11,818 nt of DNA from JANLSE01 sp038214135. GTDB taxonomy: Bacteria > Chloroflexota > Chloroflexia > Chloroflexales > Roseiflexaceae. The position numbers were made by a program, and so were the translations under genes. Within the stretch, counting starts at the first letter, position 1, and the number at the start of each line of letters is the position of its first letter. The DNA is taken from positions 1 through 11,818 of the forward strand of contig JBBQSD010000167.1 in NCBI GenBank assembly GCA_038214135.1, in the 5' to 3' direction. The notes below the pieces were generated by a model. That model was not told the origin of the DNA. It worked only from the letters and a program-made list of their open reading frames with translations, and did not search any database. Shown piece after piece: positions 1-7,370 of the stretch.

Positions 1-1362
1 TTTGCCGGAACACCGCCGCTGGCAATACAGGCCCGCACCCTGGGCTTCTTCGAGCAGATCTTCGATGGCACTGAACCTGCCGAACAGGTGCTGGCCTACC
101 TGAAGGGCCAACCACTCGATCAACTGCGTGCCGAAGACTACCCACAGACCATGGTCGAGCGCATCCACTGGAAAGCCCCCTTTCCGCTCATCCGCCACCA
201 CTATGGGCTACCCACCATGGCCGCCACCGAGGCCGGTATTGCCCAGATTGCCGAAGCACGGGTGCTGGATGTGATCTCGCTCGGAACCGACCAGGACGCC
301 CAGGAGAACTTCTTTCACCCGGAACGCCAGGATCGCCGTCGGACTGGTGCTGGTGGCGTGCCGGTTCGCAGCGCCGATGACTACCGCAGCCTGTATGCCG
401 CCAGCCGCAGCGGTAACTACCCACTGCTGCGTACCTATTCGGGAACCGACGATTTCATTCAACTGGCCGAACTGTATGTCGAGACGATCAATATTGCCTG
501 GTGTGCCATTCCATTGTTCTGGTTTAATGCCATGGATGGCCGCGGCCCCTGGGATCTGGAGGGTTCGATTCGTGAGCATCAGGATGTGATGCGCTGGTAT
601 GGCACACGCGGCATCCCCGTTGAGCTGAATGAACCGCACCACTGGGGCATGCGCGATGCCCCTGATACGGTGTTTGTTGCCAGTGCCTATTTGGCGGCCT
701 ATAATGCTCGGGAATCCGGTGTGCGCGATTATATCGCCCAGTTGATGTTCAACAGCCCGCCCGGCCATTCCGATGCGATGGATCTGGCCAAGATGCTGGC
801 AGTCATCGCGCTGATCGAGCCGCTACAAAGCGAGGATTTTCGGATCTGGAAACAGACCCGCACGGGATTGCTGAGCTATCCTGTCGATAGTACTGCCGCA
901 CGCTCACATCTATCGGCCAGCATCTATCTGCAAATGGCACTCAAACCACATATTATTCATGTTGTTGGGCATACCGAGGCCGATCATGCAGCAACCGCCG
1001 ATGATGTGATCGAGTCGTGTGGCCTAGCGCGGCGGGCAATCGAGACAGCACTGCGCGGCCAGCCTGATATGACCGCCGATCCGCGTGTTCGGAATCGTGC
1101 CGACCAATTGGTGCAGGAGACGGTGCTGCTGCTGCATGCGATTCGTGGAATAGCTGCGCCGAATGTTGCCGACCCACTGACCGACCCGTCAACGCTGGCG
1201 CGGGCCGTTGCGATCGGGTTGCTGGATGCGCCACAATTGCGGAATAATCGTTTTGCACCTGGGCGGGTGATTACCCGCGTGATCGATGGCGCATGCCTGA
1301 CTGTCGATAGCAACGGAAAACCAATTGATGAGCGCGTGCGCATTCGCAGCGCACTTGGGTAA
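1..1362 (+). CDS. B12-mutase epsilon-like TIM-barrel protein (N-terminus outside window)
   Basis: The reading frame is open from base 1 to the TAA at 1360-1362, so the true start lies upstream of the window; the GTG at 88 is only an internal codon. The visible 453 residues contain no signal peptide or TM segment, so the protein is probably cytosolic. I cannot name it firmly. The C-terminal third resembles from memory the epsilon (MutE/GlmE) subunit of adenosylcobalamin-dependent glutamate mutase. A KPHIIHVVGHTEADH segment (visible residues 315-329) sits where MutE has its VKTPxEAxGIP segment. GLLDAPxxxNN followed by a G-A-x4-D-x2-G tail (about 406-440) matches MutE's GVLDIPF...G-A ending. An N-P-P-G-H-S-D segment and an E-P-H-H-W-G segment may line a barrel active site. 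No cobalamin-binding DxHxxG motif is visible, so that function would need a separate subunit. The opine-dehydrogenase-family gene follows after 41 nt, suggesting an operon and a shared amino-acid pathway. Function is inference. Confidence 0.55.
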   Translation, partial: FAGTPPLAIQARTLGFFEQIFDGTEPAEQVLAYLKGQPLDQLRAEDYPQTMVERIHWKAPFPLIRHHYGLPTMAATEAGIAQIAEARVLDVISLGTDQDAQENFFHPERQDRRRTGAGGVPVRSADDYRSLYAASRSGNYPLLRTYSGTDDFIQLAELYVETINIAWCAIPLFWFNAMDGRGPWDLEGSIREHQDVMRWYGTRGIPVELNEPHHWGMRDAPDTVFVASAYLAAYNARESGVRDYIAQLMFNSPPGHSDAMDLAKMLAVIALIEPLQSEDFRIWKQTRTGLLSYPVDSTAARSHLSASIYLQMALKPHIIHVVGHTEADHAATADDVIESCGLARRAIETALRGQPDMTADPRVRNRADQLVQETVLLLHAIRGIAAPNVADPLTDPSTLARAVAIGLLDAPQLRNNRFAPGRVITRVIDGACLTVDSNGKPIDERVRIRSALG

Positions 1363-1403
1363 CTGCTCGTCGATGCAAAACAATCCAGCATAATGAGGTA
1401 ATC

Positions 1404-2507
1404 ATGCCAGCAACAATCTACACCGTCATTGGCGCAGGCAACGGCGGGAAAGCCATGGCCGCCCATCTCGCGCTGATGGGCTTTGACGTCACATTGTATA
1501 ACCGCACCACCGATCATATCGAGGCAATTCGCAAACGCGGTGGGATTGAACTGGAAAGTAGCGAGGGCGGCCCACGCGGTTTTGGCCGCCTCACCCTGGT
1601 GACATCGGATATCAAGGCGGCATTGGAGCGGGCGCAGGTCGTGATGGTGATCGTGCCATCATCGGCGCATGCCGATGTTGCCCGTGCATGCGCCGCGCAT
1701 CTGCGCGATGGCCAGATTGTGCTGTTGCATCCAGGGCGCACATGTGGCGCAATTGAAGTAACCCAGGTGCTGCGTGCATCCGGCTGCCGTGCGGATGTGA
1801 CGGTGGCCGAAACAGAGACATTCCTGTATGCCAGCCGATCCGATGGCCCAGCCCAGGCGCGGATCTTTCGGATCAAGGATGCGGTGCCACTGGCGGCACT
1901 GCCATCATCACGCACCGGCGATGTGTTGGAGGCCATCAGTGTCGCATTCCCGCAATATATTGATGGCGTGAATGTGCTCCAAACCAGCCTGAACAATATG
2001 GGCGCGATCTTCCACCCAGCCCTCACGCTGCTGAATGCTGGCCGGATTGAATCGACAGGCGGCGATTTTCAGTTCTATATGGAAGGTGTGACGCCATCGG
2101 TTGCACGGGTGTTGGAAGTGCTGGATCGTGAGCGGGTGACGGTTGCGGCAGCATTGGGCATTCGTTCTCGCAATGCCCAGGAATGGCTGGCCCTGGCCTA
2201 TAACGCAACCGGCGAAACATTGCACGATGCCATCCACAACCAGTCGGGCTATGCAGGGATCAAGGCTCCGGCCACGCTGCACCATCGCTATATCTTCGAG
2301 GAAGTGCCGATGAGCCTGGTACCGATTGCGGCATTGGGCCAGCGCTATGGCGTGGCCGTCTCGGGGATCGACAGCATCATCCGTCTGGCCTGTATTGTTC
2401 ATCGTACTGATTACTGGCGCAAGGGGCGCACGCTGGAACGATTAGGTATTGCCGAATTGAGTGTCGGGGAATTAACGCGCTTTGTAGAAACGGGCGAGTG
2501 GGAGTGA
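1404..2507 (+). CDS. Octopine/nopaline dehydrogenase family NAD(P)-dependent oxidoreductase
   Basis: This intact 367-residue protein has the two-domain layout of the opine dehydrogenase family (PF02317 type). It has an N-terminal Rossmann fold with the dinucleotide loop GAGNGG at residues 10-15, a second strand ending LYNR (31-34), and a V-I-V-P-S-S segment (82-87) typical of the cofactor pocket. The C-terminal helical domain carries NMGAIFHP (198-205); His204 sits where the family has its catalytic histidine. It also carries a R-Y-I-F-E-E-V-P segment (295-302), matching the family's EDVP region. Such enzymes reductively couple an amino acid to a 2-oxo acid, or oxidise the product; the substrate cannot be read from sequence. 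The start is supported by a GAGG at 1395-1398, five bases before the ATG. It lies 41 nt after the mutase-like gene and is probably co-transcribed with it. Family assignment is firm, the reaction direction and substrate are not. Confidence 0.87.
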   Translation: MPATIYTVIGAGNGGKAMAAHLALMGFDVTLYNRTTDHIEAIRKRGGIELESSEGGPRGFGRLTLVTSDIKAALERAQVVMVIVPSSAHADVARACAAHLRDGQIVLLHPGRTCGAIEVTQVLRASGCRADVTVAETETFLYASRSDGPAQARIFRIKDAVPLAALPSSRTGDVLEAISVAFPQYIDGVNVLQTSLNNMGAIFHPALTLLNAGRIESTGGDFQFYMEGVTPSVARVLEVLDRERVTVAAALGIRSRNAQEWLALAYNATGETLHDAIHNQSGYAGIKAPATLHHRYIFEEVPMSLVPIAALGQRYGVAVSGIDSIIRLACIVHRTDYWRKGRTLERLGIAELSVGELTRFVETGEWE

Positions 2508-2518
2508 TGATGGAAGTG

Positions 2519-2549
2519 AGCTATCAGCTATCAGCTTTCAGCTATCAGC
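2519..2549. repeat. Heptanucleotide tandem array (AGCTATC)n
   Basis: Four consecutive 7-base units, AGCTATC, AGCTATC, AGCTTTC and AGCTATC, are followed by a partial AGC. The third unit differs by one base. The array lies 11 nt downstream of the opine dehydrogenase stop and just before the PIN-toxin remnant. It does not form a strong hairpin and has no T-tract, so it is not an obvious terminator. Similar heptamer arrays occur between genes in several filamentous bacteria, but equating them is inference. Confidence 0.85.
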
Positions 2550-2567
2550 AGAGTGAAACAGGAACCT

Positions 2568-2657
2568 TTACAATCGTGCAAGCAGATCGCGAGGACTGAG
2601 CACAGGAATGGGCGATGTCGCAAACCCTTCTGGATCGCGGGTCACAATCGCATTCGC
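2568..2657 (-). pseudogene. C-terminal remnant of a PIN-domain (VapC-like) toxin
   Basis: Reading the minus strand, the last 29 codons before a TAA (2568-2570) encode ANAIVTRDPEGF followed by ATSPIPVLSPRDLLARL. This is the typical C-terminal end of PIN-domain ribonuclease toxins, where the pattern is A-x-A-I-V-T-R-(D/N)-P-x-x-F, then I-P-V-(L/Y)-(S/T)-P-x-x-(L/F)-L. The third acidic residue of the PIN active site is normally the Asp in TRD/TRN. Further upstream in the same frame the sequence loses similarity and meets a TGA about eight codons beyond, so roughly the first 100 residues of a normal PIN domain (about 130 residues) are gone. No antitoxin is visible. It is too short for ordinary ORF calling. 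I regard it as a gene scrap, not as a functional protein. Confidence 0.6.
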
Positions 2658-2960
2658 CCGCTTCGTTGCGTGCCCGCCTCATCTCCCAAAACTACAAACC
2701 TGAACGTTCCTTATACAAGACCGGAACTCTCCTCTTTCCGCATACGTATCCTGCCAATTCAAGCAGGCAATCACCGCACCATTCAGCCGTGGTGTATGCT
2801 AAAATGTGCCGGTATGAGCAACCATAGTAGCTTTCCAGTAGCGCATCCAAGCTCATTTGTTTGATGGATGACCATTCGCAGGGACGCGATATATCGCATC
2901 TGTACACAGCCAGGCGAGCGCTCTGTTCGTAGCAGCCGTAGCAGCCATATCAGTCAATGG
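2658..2960. other. Intergenic stretch of about 300 bases without a recognisable gene
   Basis: The short open frames on both strands here give composition-driven peptides with no family resemblance, no good ribosome binding site and mutually conflicting frames. The only structured element is the palindrome at 2886-2897. A weak extended -10-like sequence (TGCTAAAAT, 2797-2805) could mark a promoter for the downstream MacA-like remnant, but no matching -35 is seen. Confidence 0.5.
2886..2897. repeat. Perfect 12-bp palindrome GCGATATATCGC with degenerate flanks
   Basis: GCGATATATCGC is self-complementary. The flanks extend it imperfectly: GA at 2883-2884 pairs with TC at 2899-2900 across a C/A mismatch (2885/2898). 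It looks like a decayed copy of a longer GAC-GCGATATATCGC-GTC type palindrome. It lies upstream of the MacA-like remnant. A role as a repeat element is inference. Confidence 0.55.
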
Positions 2961-3532
2961 ATGCCAAGTTCTATGAAGACTCCCAAACCGAAACGCCAGT
3001 TTCGTTGGCGAACAGTTGGCTGCCTGCTGCTTGCGCTTGTGATGATCGGTGGATCGATTGCCGTGATCATCTATCGCACCATGGTTGTCCGCCCGCCTGA
3101 TACGACACAGCAATTGCAATCAATCATCGTTCCCGTCGAGCAGGGCGATCTGATCAAGACGGTTCAGGTGAATGGTACTCTTGAACCAGTGAACCAGATT
3201 GCGGTCAGCTTTCCCGATGGCGTGCGCGTTGTCGAGGTGTTGAAAGCCGAAGGCGAACAGGTTGCCGCCAATCAGATCCTCGCCCGCCTGGAAACCCGCG
3301 ATCTCGAACTAAAGGTGACCAGTGCCAAGGCTCGTTTAGAACAGGCGCAGCAGATACTCACGAAACTTCAGGCCGGTCCAAGCCCAGCTAATCTGGCCCA
3401 GGCTACTGCGCGGATCGCCCGTGCCCGTGCCGACCTTGCTTCCGATCAGAACGCTGTGCGGGCCATCGATATTGAATTGGCCAAGAGCACGCTCGATCTC
3501 GCTCGCGAAAAGCTGGCAGATAGCGCAGATAG
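2961..3532 (+). pseudogene. 5' fragment of a MacA-like periplasmic adaptor (HlyD/MFP family)
   Basis: The fragment encodes a basic N-terminus (KTPKPKRQFRWR) and one TM segment (about 12-36 from the ATG at 2973). It continues with the biotinyl-lipoyl-like strand region V-N-G-T-L-E-P-V-N...A-E-G-E-Q-V-A...L-A-R-L-E-T-R and a long Ala/Leu/Gln coiled-coil hairpin. This is the usual order for the membrane-fusion protein of a MacAB-type efflux system. The homology stops at LAREKLADS; the second half of the lipoyl motif, the beta-barrel and the membrane-proximal domain are absent. After the junction the frame runs 35 more codons through out-of-frame MacB DNA to a stop at 3636-3638. In-frame ATGs occur at 2961 and 2973, and neither has a good Shine-Dalgarno sequence. 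About 190 residues remain of the 380-450 usual in the family, so a working adaptor is unlikely. Confidence 0.82.
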
Positions 3533-4290
3533 TCTTCCCCGATGGCCGACCAATGGGCCGCGAGGTGTTGGTACAAGGGCTGAGTTTCCAGGTAATCGGT
3601 GTACTGCCAGCCAAACAGGAGAGCTACTGTTTCAGTGAGGAAGCCTATATCCCAATTAGCACCATGCGCGACCGCGTCGCACCAAAGCTGCCAGGCAGCC
3701 GGATCGAGGTATCTCAGGCAACTATTGCTGTTGATGATATTCAGCGCCTCGATGCAACACAAGCGGCAATCGATACACTGCTGCGGGCTCGCCATCGCCT
3801 TAAACCTGAGCAGAGTAACGACTTTCGCTTCGAGAGCTACCGCGAGTTCGCCGATGCAAATACCAACATCCTGCTTGGCATCACCGCCTTCCTGGGAGTC
3901 ATTGGTGGCATTTCGTTGTTCGTTGGTGGTATCGGTATTATGAATGTGATGCTCGTCAGTGTGACGGAGCGAACCCAGGAGATCGGGCTGCGAAAAGCGG
4001 TGGGTGCGCGCAGCCGCGATATTCTCGCCCAGTTCTTGGTTGAGTCGGTGGTGCTGAGCCTGATTGGTGGCCTGAGTGGCGTGCTGCTTACCTCAACACT
4101 GGTGCATGGCAGCGCGATCCTGCTGCATACCTTCGCTGCCGATTTCGGCCTCGCGCCATTTCTGCTACTCGATGGATCAGCGATTGTCCTTTCGCTGTGC
4201 TTCGCCTCGCTGATCGGGCTGATTGCCGGAATCTACCCGGCGATGCGCGCCGCACGTTTGGCACCGATTGTTGCGCTACGAACGAGTTGA
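3533..4290 (+). pseudogene. 3' fragment of a MacB-like ABC transporter permease
   Basis: Recognisable MacB homology begins at about VFPDGRPMGREV, in a frame different from the MacA part, and continues to the TGA at 4288-4290. What remains is the end of the periplasmic core (F-Q-V-I-G-V-L, then A-Y-I-P-I-S-T-M) and the complete C-terminal FtsX-type domain. That domain has a TM helix leading into GGIGIMNVMLVSVTERTQEIG, the cytoplasmic coupling helix with L-R-K-A-V-G-A-R, two more TM helices, and the family ending P-A-M-R-A-A-R-L-x-P-I-x-A-L-R. The first TM helix, most of the periplasmic domain and the separate ATPase gene expected between macA and macB are missing. There is no plausible start site at the junction. 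The reading frame after the junction is otherwise uninterrupted, which suggests the deletion is recent or is an assembly join. Confidence 0.85.
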
Positions 4291-4293
4291 TAT

Positions 4294-4355
4294 TTAGGTA
4301 TTGGTAAGGAATGCAACGAAGCACAAGCGTACTCCTGTGCCTTAAGAATACCTAA
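4294..4355. terminator. Nested inverted repeat after macB-like remnant; possible terminator
   Basis: TTAGGTATT (4294-4302) is perfectly complementary to AATACCTAA (4347-4355). A smaller GCACA/TGTGC stem (4321-4325 with 4336-4340) is nested inside. It starts four bases after the macB-like stop, in the gap between convergent transcription units. No T-tract follows on either strand, so an intrinsic-terminator role is tentative. Confidence 0.35.
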
Positions 4356-4389
4356 TAGAAGAAACATTGAACAATGTGTGGTTTGTTCG

Positions 4390-4421
4390 CTTGTTCCTTT
4401 GCTCCTGAACGAGGGAACAAG
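4390..4421. terminator. Hairpin downstream of the ADP-ribosylglycohydrolase gene
   Basis: CTTGTTCC (4390-4397) pairs perfectly with GGAACAAG (4414-4421). The stem extends inward by TTT/GAG with G-U wobbles, giving about 11 pairs around a 10-nt loop. A TTTT follows on the plus strand at 4432-4435. It lies 35 nt beyond the minus-strand stop at 4456 and could end transcription from either side. A smaller ACATTG-AA-CAATGT palindrome (4364-4377) lies next to it. Confidence 0.4.
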
Positions 4422-4455
4422 AGTCTAAGGTTTTGTGGTTCTCTCTATAGGCGAT

Positions 4456-5418
4456 CTAGAGTGTATCGCTATCATCTGCCTTCAACTGCAGAAGCTGTTC
4501 GGCAAGTTGAGCTATCAGATCGCGCTGAACGATCCGATTCAGCCATGCTGCGGGAATACCACGCTCGCCATAGAACGCACCAGCGATCTGGCCATACACC
4601 GCCCCGGTGGTGTCGGCATCATCGCCAAGATTGACCGCCAGCAGGCAGCCATCCCGAAAATTGTCGCTGTGATAGAATGCCCATAGTGCTGCTTCCAATG
4701 AGGCAACCACATATCCGGTGCCCCGGATCGCTGGCGGTTGCTGTTCCCGAAACGATCCAGTGGCCACTGCATCAATTGCTGGATGCAGCGGATTCGCCTC
4801 CCACAGGCCAGAGAGCGGGCTATACCGCGGCGCAAGTAGGGCTGCCTTCGGTTCACCGCGCAGGGCACCGAGCAGCAGCGCCGCCAGGTAACGGCAACCA
4901 TCGACAGCCGCCTGGGTTGCATGGGTGGTACGCGAGCTATCGGCGGCACGCGTGATCGCCAGCAATGGATCATTCGCGAAGGCCAACACCACCGGTGCCA
5001 GGCGCATGATCGAGCCATTCCCAGCCGTCTTCGAATCTCCCGAGCCTGCGTATGGCTCGCCAGTTTGCACGTACTGTTGCAGCGCAGATCGAACGGTCAC
5101 ACCGATATCGAAGCAGCGACCATTGCTGGACATATATCCCTGCTGCCACCAGCGCACATAGCGATCAATCTGATCGCGGGCATCGAACCCACGGCATTCG
5201 ACCAGGCTGGTGGCGAGACACAGCGCCATTGAGGTGTCATCGGTCCACTGGCCGGCCTGCAGGCCAAACGGCCCACCCCCAACCATGTCGCTGATCGGTG
5301 CGAACGACCCAGGCGCACAAAATTCGAGTGTCGTTCCCAGCGCATCGCCAGCGGCCAGGCCAAGCAGCGCGCCGCGATAGCGATCCAGCAGCGCGATATC
5401 GCTAGAAGACTCTGTCAT
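4456..5418 (-). CDS. ADP-ribosylglycohydrolase (DraG/ARH) family protein
   Basis: This intact 320-residue protein is the usual length for the ADP-ribosyl-hydrolase fold. It shows all the family landmarks in order: R-x-x-G-A-L-L-G-L-A-A-G-D-A-L-G near the N-terminus, W-T-D-D-T (58-62), N-G-S-I-M-R (134-139), a S-S-R-T-T-H helix, and N-L-G-D-D-A-D-T-T-G-A (263-273). The Asp residues of TDDT and DDADT are the known di-magnesium ligands, so it should be catalytically competent. Family members remove ADP-ribose from proteins, nucleic acids or small molecules; the target here is unknown. I chose the ATG at 5416-5418 because AGAGAGG (5428-5434) lies nine bases upstream. A GTG at 5449-5451 would add 11 residues but has no such site. 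It follows the histidine kinase stop by 41 nt on the same strand, which suggests an operon. No partner ADP-ribosyltransferase is visible. Confidence 0.9.
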   Translation of the reverse strand: MTESSSDIALLDRYRGALLGLAAGDALGTTLEFCAPGSFAPISDMVGGGPFGLQAGQWTDDTSMALCLATSLVECRGFDARDQIDRYVRWWQQGYMSSNGRCFDIGVTVRSALQQYVQTGEPYAGSGDSKTAGNGSIMRLAPVVLAFANDPLLAITRAADSSRTTHATQAAVDGCRYLAALLLGALRGEPKAALLAPRYSPLSGLWEANPLHPAIDAVATGSFREQQPPAIRGTGYVVASLEAALWAFYHSDNFRDGCLLAVNLGDDADTTGAVYGQIAGAFYGERGIPAAWLNRIVQRDLIAQLAEQLLQLKADDSDTL

Positions 5419-5459
5419 GGCTGTGATCCTCTCTACAAGTATACGGCTCACGGGTAATG

Positions 5460-7283
5460 CTATAGCAACACATTGAGCATATCGCTTTCCGCCTCTGGCC
5501 GTAGCACCGGCACGAACAACGTAAATGTCGAACCCATCCCTGGGCTACTTTCCACCGTGATATCGCCATCCATCATCAGGGCGAACGAGCGGCTGATCGC
5601 TAGGCCAAGGCCAGTTCCACCATACTTGCGCGTTGTAGAGGTATCGGCCTGGGCAAATGGTTGGAACAGCCGCGCTCGCTGCTCCGCAGTCAGCCCGATG
5701 CCAGTATCGCGCACAGCAAAGGCAACCATTGCTGGCTGCACGCCATTCGGCATGGCATGGCTGAGTGTAACTGCGAGCTGGATCTGGCCATCCCTGGTGA
5801 ATTTGGCCGCGTTCGAGAGCAGATTGAGCAGGATCTGTTGTAGCCGAGTTGGGTCAGCAGTCAGCGGCGGTATGCTGGGATCGATCACCACATCCAGGGT
5901 ATTACCACGTTGTTGTGCGAGTGGGGCCACTGTTGCGATGACGTTATCCACCAGCGCTTGGACGATCACCTGTTCGAGGTTCAGATCCATGCGCCCGGCC
6001 TCAATCTTTGAAAGATCGAGAATATCGTTGATCAGGGCCAGCAGGTGCCTACCAGCGCCAGCGATGCGCTCCAGATCGGATTGCCTGGATGGTGCGTCAT
6101 CGCCTGGATCTTCCTGGAGCATCTCGCTATAGCCGATGATGGCATTGAGCGGGGTGCGCAATTCGTGGCTCATGTTGGCCAGAAAGGCACTTTTCGAGCG
6201 GCTAGCAGCCTCGGCTGCTTCTTTTGCCATGTGTAACTCGTGTTCCACCCGCTGCTGTTCGCTGATGTCGCGCAGCACCAGCAGGCGGCCAGTCAATTGG
6301 CCACCCCGCCCGCGAACCGGCGAGATCCGCAGATCATAATGTTCCAGGCCATAGCCGCGATCAAGGCTGATCGTGGTGGCGATGTTCTCGACGCTACTGA
6401 ATCGGCTGACGAGATCAGCATGATCGGGCAGCACATGCAGCATGGTTCGCCCCAACACCGCATGGGCCGGAACACCAACCAATCGCAGGGCCGCCGGGTT
6501 CACATCAACAATCCGCCGATTATCGTCCAGCACCACAACGGCATCGCTCATATACTCAATCAGCGCATCGCGGGCGGCTGGAATGAGATCGAGGATCTGG
6601 AAGCGAGCAATACCAATCACAAATGCGACGCCACTTAGCGCAAAGCCAAGCGGGGTCATATCCATAAAACCGAATGGGCGAATCCCACTCACAAATAGGA
6701 TGCTGGCGATCCAGGGCAGAAACACGCCAACCAGGATAGCGGTACCCTGTCGGCGGTAGAGCGGCGGCACGCGCAGGAGTCGCCGTACCGTCAGCACCGT
6801 TCCAATCAGAATAAGCAGGTAGCTCATGCCCAGATGATAGTACCACAACGGCCCAAAACCGGTTTGCAGCACCACAGCATCGGGAAGTGTCAGGATACTC
6901 AGATCGCTCCAGAACAAATAGTGCAGCGAATTCGTGAGGGTGCCAAGGAAGGTTGGCAGTTGCAGCAGCACCAACCCAAGCACCAATCGGCGGGTCACCA
7001 GGTGCTCCCAACCGGAATACACAAGCGCAAAACACAGCCAGGCGATTGGGATCGTGGCGATCCCATAGTATTCCACAATGGTAAAGCCGACCTTGCCGAT
7101 CATGGATCGATGCGATAGTTCAAGCGCCTGAAAGATGCACCAGACAACAATAGCAGCCATCATCGCAACAAATGGCCGTGCCAGCGCTGATGAGCGGCGT
7201 TGCCAAACAAGCACACACACGACGATTGCGATCAGTGCGGCAATGACGGGCAGAAGCGCATATGGTGTCAGATACCAAAGCAT
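5460..7283 (-). CDS. Membrane sensor histidine kinase (7TM sensor, PAS, HisKA, HATPase)
   Basis: This is a complete 607-residue kinase. Residues 1 to about 230 hold seven hydrophobic segments resembling the HisKA N-terminal 7TM sensor module. A PAS domain follows at about 238-345 (A-L-I-E-Y-M-S-D-A-V-V-V-L-D through L-R-D-I-S-E-Q). Next come a short helical linker and a HisKA dimerisation domain with the phospho-acceptor in M-S-H-E-L-R-T-P-L-N (His373). The HATPase_c domain has the N box N-L-L-S-N-A-A-K-F (487-495), the G1 box DTGIG (526-530), an F-box-like L-F-Q-P-F-A-Q and the G2 box GGTGLG (555-560). All catalytic motifs are present. It ends shortly after the ATPase domain with no receiver domain, and no response regulator gene lies nearby. 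The signal is unknown; the 7TM-PAS arrangement suits a hydrophobic or redox cue. It leads an apparent two-gene operon with the ADP-ribosylglycohydrolase and diverges from marR. Confidence 0.93.
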   Translation of the reverse strand: MLWYLTPYALLPVIAALIAIVVCVLVWQRRSSALARPFVAMMAAIVVWCIFQALELSHRSMIGKVGFTIVEYYGIATIPIAWLCFALVYSGWEHLVTRRLVLGLVLLQLPTFLGTLTNSLHYLFWSDLSILTLPDAVVLQTGFGPLWYYHLGMSYLLILIGTVLTVRRLLRVPPLYRRQGTAILVGVFLPWIASILFVSGIRPFGFMDMTPLGFALSGVAFVIGIARFQILDLIPAARDALIEYMSDAVVVLDDNRRIVDVNPAALRLVGVPAHAVLGRTMLHVLPDHADLVSRFSSVENIATTISLDRGYGLEHYDLRISPVRGRGGQLTGRLLVLRDISEQQRVEHELHMAKEAAEAASRSKSAFLANMSHELRTPLNAIIGYSEMLQEDPGDDAPSRQSDLERIAGAGRHLLALINDILDLSKIEAGRMDLNLEQVIVQALVDNVIATVAPLAQQRGNTLDVVIDPSIPPLTADPTRLQQILLNLLSNAAKFTRDGQIQLAVTLSHAMPNGVQPAMVAFAVRDTGIGLTAEQRARLFQPFAQADTSTTRKYGGTGLGLAISRSFALMMDGDITVESSPGMGSTFTLFVPVLRPEAESDMLNVLL

Positions 7284-7310
7284 ATAGTTCCAACAGTGCT
7301 GATTATGTTC

Positions 7311-7319
7311 ATCATACCA
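7311..7319 (-). promoter_or_regulatory. Candidate extended -10 promoter for the histidine kinase operon
   Basis: On the minus strand TGGTATGAT combines an extended -10 TG (7318-7319) with TATGAT (7311-7316, five of six bases matching TATAAT). It lies 27 nt before the kinase ATG, implying a short leader. No good -35 is seen at the usual distance, which extended -10 promoters often tolerate. Confidence 0.45.
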
Positions 7320-7341
7320 CGTTTCAACATCTATTTCTCAT

Positions 7342-7370
7342 TTGACATCTCTATATTGATCAGGTATCCT
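7342..7370 (+). promoter_or_regulatory. Sigma-70-type promoter of the marR-MFS operon
   Basis: A consensus -35 TTGACA (7342-7347) is followed by an exact 17-base spacer and a TATCCT -10 (7365-7370, four of six). Transcription would begin near 7377, about 20 bases before the marR ATG and just upstream of its GAGGAG ribosome binding site. Together with the minus-strand element at 7311-7319 it makes a tight divergent promoter region. Confidence 0.65.

Noticed and set aside
208..768. Minus-strand open frame of 186 codons
   Set aside because: Antisense to the mutase-like gene, with no recognisable motif and no ribosome binding site.
984..1517. Minus-strand open frame of 177 codons
   Set aside because: It lies opposite two well-supported plus-strand genes across their junction, has no family resemblance and reflects GC-rich third-position bias.
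2553..2864. Plus-strand small open frame in the gap before the MacA remnant
   Set aside because: It overlaps the PIN remnant on the other strand, lacks a ribosome binding site and its peptide looks random.
2961..4290. A natural MacA-MacB fusion protein
   Set aside because: The two parts are in different reading frames, essential middle parts and the ATPase are missing, and the MacA frame ends soon after the join.
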